Source of the DNA: Scleroderma bovista
Lineage: Eukaryota > Basidiomycota > Agaricomycetes > Boletales > Sclerodermataceae
Reading direction: 5' to 3'
Length of the DNA: 64,000 bases
Assembly: GCA_037178675.1 (NCBI GenBank)
Contig: JAYMGJ010000288.1
Location: 1-64,000, forward strand
Under the pieces are notes generated by a model. The model was not told the origin of the DNA. It was given only the letters and a program-made list of their open reading frames with translations, and made no database searches. A program made the translations under genes and the position numbers. Positions 56,053 to 64,000 of the stretch are shown piece after piece (position 1 is the first letter of the stretch; each line of letters starts with the position of its first letter).

Positions 56053-58835
56053 TGTGAGCACACTGTGTGCAGCAATGCACCAGGCAGTGCTCCAGCTCCC
56101 TGAGCATCACTTTAACTAGCTCGATGCTGTGGACCACAGTGAGCTCCTAGTTGAGCCCCTGCACAGCCACAAGGTGAAGTTGGTTGACGACTTGCGCCAG
56201 ACAGCAAAGCTCCTAGTTTGAGTACCTGTACTGCCACAGGTGAAGTTTGTCGACGACTTGTGCTGGCATGACCCTAGTCATGAGTTAGCTGTTGATAGAA
56301 GTGTTTTCACTAGCACTCAGGTGTTTCTTCTTTTCTTGCTTGTCTGTTGTCGCATTCACTTGCTGACTCCGTTGACTCCCAACAGAATTCACCATGTCCA
56401 GCGCTCTCGACAAAATGGTCCCTGTGTTCACCAGCTCCAACTGGCAGCAGTGGCACACTTCTATGCAGGCCTACCTCTGGGCACAAGGCCAATGGTATGT
56501 CTACTTGACGACCCAGCCCACTGACAGCCACGATGACCATAAGGAGTGGGACAAGAATACCAAAAGGGTGCTTGGTAATATCACCTTGCGCCTTGCCCCC
56601 TTGATCCAGGTCACCATCTCAAGTCTTGACACTGTCAAGGACATCTGGGACCACCTGAAGAAGAACTTCGGCACCCCCAGTATCGGCTCTGCCTATGCTG
56701 AGCTTAGCAAGCTCCTGTCAACTACCATTCCTGCTGGCTCCCATCCTGCTCTGGCTATCATGAAGGTGCTTAGCCACTTCACTTATCTCAAGGACACCGG
56801 CTTCAAATTCCCTACCCCCATGCAGGCCATGATTATCCTTTGCAAGCTCCCTCCCACTATGGAGATTGTAGCTCAGATTCTCAGTCAAACATCACCAGAT
56901 GAGATCAAGAACCTGAAGCCCGATGGGATTGTCAAGGCCGCTACACTCTCCTTCAAGCAGAAAGGTGCCTCTTCTCATGGCGGTGGTAAGGGCCCCCAGG
57001 CCAACAAGCTTAGCACTGTGAAGCGCAAGTCAGCTGACCCAAAGTTTGCCCAGCAGCAGCAGCAGCAGCAAGGCAGGTCCAACAGCAGTGCGAGCGGAAA
57101 TGCTCCTGCCCAAGGACAGGGAGGCTGTACTCGACATGGCGGCAAGAAGGCTCACACTTGTCATGAAAATGCCCAAAAAGCCACCTTTGCCACCTACGTC
57201 CACTACAATGGACCAGAGCCCACCATCGACCCCCACGCCTTGGCCCATACTCCTGGTGCTGCCCACTACGGCCCCCCCGCCTTCGATAATACTATTTGGG
57301 CCTTCAACTTGGCACACCGTTTGGGGGTAGAGCCCTCCTGCCAAACCATCTGCACCCTCAACCAAGTTGTGTCGATAGCTAGTGCGAACCTGGACCAGCC
57401 CAAGGCCAGTCCCTCCTTGCTGAAGCACCCTCATCTTGAGGAGTGCATCACCACATATGAGGAGGATGCCATCTCCCTTGGGGATGATGAACCATATGCC
57501 CACGAGCCCTGTGCTGACGACAAGTTCGGCAAAATTGATGTGATGGTCCTTGACCGCTACAACGCGACATCAATGGCGATGGGCATGGAGGCCAGCCTTT
57601 TCAGGCAAGTACCTTCTGCACATGTGCTGACCAACACTGACACGCTCCCTTTACATGTGCACTACATACCATCACTGTATATAGCGAGTAGTACCTACAA
57701 TATGTCATGTCATGTCTCAAGAAATGCATATATTTGTTCCTGTTTGAATAATGCATGCTGTGCTGGCTGTAAGGGAAAAATGGTTGATGATAGTGAACTA
57801 TCTGGTGCCTTCTGGCTACTAGACTCTGGTGCATCCCGCCACTTTACTGGTGACATAGGTGATTTCGCCTCCTACAATGCACTAAAGCGAGCACACTATG
57901 CCAAAATGGCTAATGGTGTAGCACTAATTGCTGGCATTGGCACGGTATTACTCTGGTGCCTAGACCACAACTCTGGGGATGAGAAAGTAATCACACTCAC
58001 CCAAGTGCTCCATATGCTAGGTGCTACTGCATGCCTTATTTCTATGGGCAAAATGCTCCAGCGTAATTACAGAGTCACTGGCAATAAGAGAGGGATTAAC
58101 CTCACCAACAAGGCACAATGCTTATGGTTTGGGCCAGACCCAGAAGACGATCGCAACATCATTTTTGGGATTAGATCTATCCTGATAATTAGATCTAACT
58201 ATATCGCCTCTGTGAGCAAAGTCGATTACAACATTATGCACCAGAGATTTGGGCACCCCTCTAAGGAAGTACTCTGACGTGCACAAAAGCATACACAGTG
58301 CTTCCTGGAGATCCACTTTCCTACTGAGGACTGTGTTTGCCCTGGATGTGCTCTTGGCAAGATGCCCAATCAAGCTTTCCCAGAAAATGAAAGACATGCT
58401 TCCAAGCCTTTTGAGCTGGTGCACTCTGATCTCAAATCCTTCCTGGTTACATCATACTGGAAGTTTAAATACATCATCACCTTCTACAACAACTATACTT
58501 CTCATGCCTGGACTATGCCTCTTTGCTCCAAAGCTGCAGCGATTATGGCTGCCAAAGATTTCCTCAAAATGGTGTGTGTCCAACATGATACGCATGTCAT
58601 TGGATGGATGTCCGATGCTGGCGGAGAGTATAAATCCGATCTGTTTGATCGAGCACTCCTTGAGAAAGGAATTAAAATATACCAAAGTGCTCCAAGAACC
58701 CCCATGCAGAATGGCCGCACTGAGCATCTAGGGTACACTCTCATGGATAAAGCTGAGTCTATGCGGCATCAAGCCTGCATTCCTGACTCCTGGTGGGAAT
58801 TCGTGTTTGCTCACGCAACCCACATTTACAACCAT

Positions 58836-60936
58836 TGTCATGCACCAAACACGTTTGGTACAGTGAACATGGAAGATAATGCCTATATCAAATGATCCTT
58901 ATGTGAAGGATAGGCATGACAGACCCTCATCATGGCCATCTATTGCACAAGAAGACTATTCTGATGCAAGAGATGAATGCCAATGCTGACAGTCATCCCT
59001 CGCACAAGAACCACCAAGAAGCAGAAGAAACTGAAGGAATAACATCATTATGGTATGAGAAAGGAATGCACACCTCTGCAGTCCAACTCCCATATCAGAA
59101 TGGTCAAAGAAGCCAAAGAATTGATGGAGAAACGAAGGAGAAAGAGAAGAAATGATTTTTAGCACCCAAATGTCATTTTTAGGCACCCAGTGCCGGCATT
59201 CTGATATCTTGAATAGCTCTACCATTTCTTAAGCTATCAGGCACGTGACTATACCATCAGAGAGCCTAGAATGTGGTCTATCTGCCTGTCAAGTTCTGAC
59301 GCGAATCCATTCATTTCCCACGGAGATATTCCCCCCACAATCCAGATGTTCATCTCATTGCTCACTATGGAGTCCATATTTTCTCTGGATTGTTTCTCCA
59401 CTATTGCTGCAGATCTCCACTATGTCCTGCTCTTAGGACAGCCTCTCCAAGAGTTCCTGTGCACTGTCTGGCACATATCTTCCCAGCCTGCTCCCTCAGT
59501 CCCCCTTGTTCTCGGCCAGCGCGTTCTCCTCATCAGTCCTGCATCAAGGACATACTTTGGTCATCTTAGGTCTATTGTCAAGCTTGAAAAGTCTTGTCTG
59601 GTCGTCTCTGTGTCCCCTGAGCCCTCAGCCTATGGTCCCTTCCTCCCAGATACTTGCCATATCCATCTTCCTCTGTTGTTCATCTCACTTCCCTGGATGT
59701 GTTGAATTCAGTACTCTGTCCGCTTCCCCACTTTCAGACGGCATCCCTCAGCACCATGACAGTTATACCCCCCCACTTTATAGTGCTGTTAGGAAGAAGA
59801 ACCCTCTCTCATTCTTTCCCAGAAGAGAGCTCGTCAAGGGAGCCCATGGTTGGGCTTCAGCGGCACTAGAACATATGCACTATACCTTAGTGTATGCTGA
59901 CCCCCCCAGAGACCTCTGGACCCCTGGTACCCTTCTTGTGGCTGTTCTGTCTCGGATCAATTCCCCTATTTATCCCAGATCTTCCCTATTGTTCTCCCAT
60001 CAAATTCCTGATGGTACACAGCTTCCCATCAAACTTCTTGGGCAGTGCATCAATGACTTCTTCTGCTGTGCAAGTGACTTATCCCTTGCTTACTGATGCT
60101 CTCCTGTCATCAGTATTACTCTATCCCTTTCGCATTTTTGGTATATTACTCAGCTGATGACCCACTCCCTTACCAATCAGTCTTGTCATGCAGCTTACTC
60201 ATTCCTTTACTCAGCAGCTTATTCATGCTCCTATGCTTACTCATTCCTGCTTATGCCTTGCTTACTGATTGCTTACAAACCCCTTACAAAGCTCTTACCA
60301 ATCCCTTACCAATCCCTGACAAATTCTGCTTATTCCCTTCTCTTTTTGTACTTCAATGCTGTGTCCCCCCATGTATTTAAACCCCTGGGCTCAGCCCAGT
60401 GAAAAAAAAGGCCCAATAGCACGAAATTATCCCTTTCTCAGACTCTCTCAATCAGTATCCCTTCAGTCCTTGAGTCCTTGTAGGCTTCAGTGAAGGTCTA
60501 AAGGCTCAATATTGTCAAGTTTATCCAAGTTATTCAAGATCTATTCTTTCTCTAGGCTCAAGTGGAGTCTAGTCTGTCAATTCTTCATCTCCCATTGCTT
60601 CTGGACGTCAGGAGCCCCCTTGCCCCTCTGCTGCACCAATCTCTAGGTGTAGTATCGCTACTTCAGTCCCAGTCAACTCAATCCCCGCTTTGACACTTCC
60701 TAGGCTTTAGGAAGAGTCCAGACCCCTATCCCCTTTGTCATCTATTACTCCTGTACCCCAGGAGTATCCTGCATCACTGTCTGCATCACCCTGTTGGTGT
60801 AGATCCCCTCTTCCCCTCCTCAGCACATCCTCTCTGGATACTGCGGAGGTAAACCACCACTTGCACAATTTTGTAGTCCTTTGTTGGTGTTGTGTTTGGG
60901 TTGTTGTTTTGACCTAAACCCATACTTTGACCCACA
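58836..60936 (+). mobile_element. Solo LTR, family 1, copy D (2101 bp)
   Basis: From TGTCATGCACCAAACACG to TTTGACCCACA, inside the Copia 2 integrase. The flanks are CCAT (58832-58835) and CTGT (60937-60940). A target CCGT would restore the family-typical reading IYNRTPVARL across the site, so both duplicates appear to have decayed at the same CpG. Confidence 0.88.
59367..59705 (+). pseudogene. U3 ORF of LTR family 1, copy D, truncated
   Basis: Same ORF as in copies A-C (starts MESIFSLDCFSTIAADL), but it ends after SLPWMC, because ATGCGTCGA of copy C is ATGTGTTGA here. The two CpG transitions create the stop. Confidence 0.6.
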
Positions 60937-63440
60937 CTGTACTCCAGTGGCTCGCCTACGATGGCGCACCCCCCATGAAATGCTTAAGGGGGAGATGCCT
61001 AACATCAACCACCTCTGTGTGTTTGGCTGTGGAGCTTTTGTCTACCTCCCAGCCTCGGCTCGAGCAAATAAGATGGCTCCCAAGTTGGAGCTTATGACTT
61101 ATGTCAGTGTTGCCCCTGGCAATGAGTGCAACCTTTTGTTTATGCACTCCACCAATGCAGTGTTCACCGCTGCTCATGCTGTCTTTGATGAGCATCACTT
61201 CCCTCACTGCCCCAAAAACAGGCATGAACCTCTCGAGAACCCTTTTGGAAGGGTAAATCCGAAACCTATCACTGATCGACCAGGGAACCCCCCTGATGAT
61301 ATTGACAGTGATGACAATGTGGAACATGACCATGGCTACCCACATCCCCAAGCACAGGATGACAATCCAAAGCACAAGGAACCTGAGGCTCCTGAGGAAG
61401 AGCCTAATCAACCAAATCCTCCCCATACACCATCTCCAGTGCCTCCACTGGCACCGAGAACGCCTTCACCAGCTAGAAACCCACCACCTCCAGCACCGCA
61501 GTGCCCTGGCCAAGCTGAATGCTGCCAGAATGCACTGCAACCCCCTGCAGTGAATATCCCTGCCTGCCCCCAACATGAACGTAGAGCGCCATTGCGCCCC
61601 AGTAACGTGTATGGTGAGCAGTGACATCCCATTGAGCAACTCCAGGATATCAAAAGTGCCTCTCAATGGCGAGAAACAGTGGGTGAGGCCCCTAGGCCCC
61701 CACAACTGGACACACCAGACCATATCCCTGGTGGTTTCCCCAACACCTCTGCAATGCCCAGTGAGGAAAATGTGCAAAAGATGTGTGAGGAAGGGGGAGC
61801 AAACCTAGTCTGATTTCTGATGGGCAAAGCCCTCGAAACCCATGAGCCTCAATATGAGAGCATCCGCAACTGGTCCTACAAGGACATCGCTCGCTTACCC
61901 CAAGCTGAGCAGAAACTCTGGTGACTTGCTTGCCAAGAAGAGCTCGATGTGCTGTGAAAGCACAAAGTCTTTGAGCTAGTTGTCCATCCCCAAGACCAGA
62001 AGGTCATAAAGAATTGATGGGTCTTTGACATTAAGTCAGATGGCTGCAAGAAAGCCCACTTAGTAGCGAAAGGCTTTTCCCAGGTCAAGGGATTAGATTT
62101 CAACCAGGTCTTCTCACCAGTCATGTGCTTTGAAACAGTGCGCCTCATGCTTGTGCTTGCTGCACTTGAGAATTGGTATATTACTGGACTCAACATTCAG
62201 AGCACCTACTTGTATGGCAAGCTCGATGAAGAGATCTATATGGAACAACCTGAAGGGTTTACAGTTCCTGGGCAAGACCGCAAAGTGCTCTGCCTCTGGC
62301 ATGCCCTCTATGGCCTCAAACAGGCCAGCCTAGCTTGGTGGCACACACTCGATGAGTCCCTCAAGGAACTCTGGTTTGAGCACCTTAAGTCTGAAGCAGG
62401 CATCTTCTTCTACAAGAAGAAAGGCACCAACATCATCATTGGAATTATATATGTTGATGACACTTTATTCTGTGGCCCTAACAAAGCTGTTGTTGATGCC
62501 ATCAAAGTGCAATTCATGCGCAAATGGGAGTGCAGAGACCTTGGAGAACCTAAGGAGTTTCTCCATATGCAAATCACTCGCAAAGGTCATGCTATCCACT
62601 TGGATCAGTGTGCATACCTCCAAAAGGTTGTTGAACGCTGTGGCATGCTCAATGCAAAGTCTGCAAGCACCCCACTGCTGGCTGGCTACTATGCTGCCAA
62701 AAATACAGAGCCTGTTGATGTGGATCTCTGCTCCTGTTTCCAGATGGTTATTGGGTCCCTCCTGTATCTTATGTTAGGCACTAGGCCCAACATTGCCTTT
62801 GCAGTCACCCATCTCTCGCACCATGCTGCGAATCCATCCCAGGACCACCTAAACAAAGCGCTTTACATCTGTTGCTACCTAATTTGGATGCCTACATACT
62901 CCCTAGTATACAATGGTGGATCCGGTGCTGGCCTGATTGCATGCATGGACTCAGATTGGGGATCAGACCCTACCTCTCACCTCTTGCAGACGGGTTTCTA
63001 CCTGAAGCTTGCAGATGGCTTGATTAGTTGGACTTCTTGTGCACAGAAGACTATTGCATACTCGTCCACTGAGGCCGAATACATGGCTTTGAGTGATTGC
63101 GCTCACCAAGTTACCTGGATTCAAAGTTTACTCAATGAGCTCAGCTACAAGCTGAAAGCTATCCCAATCTGTGGTGATAATCAGGGGTCCATATTCATGG
63201 CATCCAACCCTGTGACAGAGCCTTGCTCCAAGCACATCGACATCTGCTACCACAGAATCCACGAGTCAGTCGCGAAAGGTAATGTGGAACTATTCTTCAT
63301 TGATGGTGCTAAGAATCCTGCCGATCTGCTCACCAAGAACTTACCACATGAGAAATTCATGAAGTTCAGAGCTCAACTAGGCTTACAGTTTCCCTCTGGC
63401 AGCATCTAGTGCCTTATTCACTGAAGTGCTCTACATGCAG

Positions 63441-63711
63441 CACAGCGAGGGGGAGTGTTGAAGTCGCACGTCAGCATAAACTGTTGACGAAGTGCACACA
63501 AGACTGCAACCCATATTAGTGTAGACTTAGTAATAGTCCTCTTTAGAGTAGATGTTACATGTCACACTATTTGTTGTATATAAACAGTGTCCATCGCTTA
63601 TATAATAAAACAGCTCTTGACCAGCTACTGCTACCATCTCAGGTTGTGCACTCCACCCAACAGGTGAGTTGGAGTAGCAGTTCCTCTATGTATATAGGTA
63701 TTGCTTCAACA
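63441..63711 (+). repeat. Polypurine tract and 3' LTR of Copia element 2
   Basis: CAGCGAGGGGGAG (63442-63454) is the polypurine tract. The LTR runs 63456-63711, with TATATAAA at 63577-63584 and the terminal CTTCAACA. The remaining 63712-64000 has no recognisable gene. Confidence 0.88.
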
Positions 63712-64000
63712 CAGCAAACACCTTGAATTTAAAACAAGCCACTTGCCTACTAAGAGTGATCCAACACATGAGCACAACATTGAAATGGAGAATCATCAGA
63801 GACTGAACTACAGAAATGTTGAAAAAATTGGTTGCATTTCCAGTTGCAGTGACTCCCTTTTTTTTGGTTATAAACTTTGTTTATAGTACTAGTAGGCTAG
63901 TAGTAATGGGTCCACAGTGATCTTCTTTGCTTGTTGGGCCATTTCTCTGGTAGTAGTATCTGTCTTTGTAGTAGCACTGCTACACATCTCTCATGCCCTG

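Larger units (their letters stand above)
56394..63409 (+). pseudogene. Copia element 2 gag-pol
   Basis: The first frame (56394-58277) has a UBN2-type gag (about residues 1-200), a poly-Gln run near 57050, protease FWLLDSGASRHFTGD (about 480) and GAG-pre-integrase (YNIMHQRFGHPSKEVL). Integrase follows at 58278-58835 (CPGCALGKMP, VHSDLKSF, SDAGGEYKS, NGRTEH) and resumes at 60941 (PVARLRWRTPHEMLKGE). A Pro-rich linker precedes RT (FSQVKGLDF, YLYGKLDEEIYMEQPEGF, catalytic YVDD near 62455) and RNase H (YSSTEAEYMALSD) to the TAG at 63409. Six in-frame TGA codons (58275, 61622, 61811, 61922, 61955, 62015) occur where Arg is expected, with no TAA or TAG. The C-terminal 428 codons are fully open. Confidence 0.9.
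55769..63711 (+). mobile_element. Copia element 2, full length, with nested solo LTR
   Basis: A Copia-order retrotransposon: 5' LTR 55769-56040, primer-binding site, gag-pol 56394-63409, polypurine tract and 3' LTR 63456-63711. The flanks are TGGCA (55764-55768) and CAGCA (63712-63716), which can both derive from CGGCA. The family 1 LTR copy D (58836-60936) is inserted in the integrase. Without it the element is about 5.8 kb. Confidence 0.9.

Noticed and set aside
58836..60936. Interpretation of LTR copy D as part of the Copia 2 coding region
   Set aside because: The segment is a complete family 1 LTR found elsewhere; removing it rejoins the integrase reading frame.
1..64000. tRNA, rRNA, riboswitch and CRISPR searches by eye
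   Set aside because: No cloverleaf with a T-arm consensus, no rRNA core sequence and no spacer-repeat array was recognised; repeated units present are satellites or transposons.

Overview
The window is transposon-dense nuclear DNA from a filamentous basidiomycete, most likely an Agaricomycete. The evidence is: genes split by many 45-67 nt introns with GT..AG ends; a CxC2-type KDZ transposase; a TET/JBP-family dioxygenase of the mushroom type; an alpha-kinase and an integrase-core protein of families abundant in mushrooms; and nested Copia and other LTR elements. No rRNA, tRNA or CRISPR array was recognised. All exon models were made by hand-translating the sequence and checking splice phase; none has transcript support.

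Left block (about 1-19 kb): one coherent composite KDZ-type DNA element, whose left end probably lies outside the window. It carries six genes in three head-to-head pairs that meet tail to tail: TET/JBP dioxygenase (-) with a 231-residue unknown (+); KDZ transposase (-) with a 14-exon accessory gene (+); a 6-exon accessory gene (-) with a Zn2Cys6-cluster protein (+). The transposase reads as an intact 1012-residue protein over 10 exons. The palindrome CCGCGG occurs about 38 times between 713 and 18915, in exons, introns and all three divergent promoters, against about 3 times in the last 43 kb. Two families of degenerate tandem repeats sit left of the TET/JBP gene; one is built on decayed CCGCGG boxes. 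The working hypothesis is an element that marks itself with CpG-rich boxes, reads them with its own DNA-binding protein and oxidises methylcytosine with its own TET/JBP enzyme.

Middle block (19-40 kb): decayed multi-exon genes cut by insertions. An integrase-core gene contains a 1.42-kb hAT-like non-autonomous element (8-bp target duplication). An alpha-kinase gene and a hypothetical gene are each split by a 2.1-2.3 kb solo LTR. Further pieces are a short hypothetical gene, a minisatellite, a GAC-rich element, a viroplasmin-domain fragment, a 371-bp solo LTR, the likely N-terminus of a second (CxC1-type) KDZ protein and a second hAT-like copy.

Right block (40-64 kb): a nest of retroelements. 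Copia element 1 (-) has lost its 5' end. It is followed by copies of three LTR families inserted in one another, a second copy of the GAC-rich element, and Copia element 2 (+), which is full length with both LTRs but is interrupted by a solo LTR in its integrase. Two of the solo-LTR families share a conserved ORF of about 130 codons in their U3 region.

A single mutational signature runs through the window. Every in-frame stop found in the KDZ accessory genes and both Copia elements is TGA where the family expects Arg (CGA), and target duplications have decayed as CG to TG on one side and CG to CA on the other. This is what deamination of methylated CpG produces, and it fits the presence of a methylcytosine-oxidising enzyme in the KDZ element.
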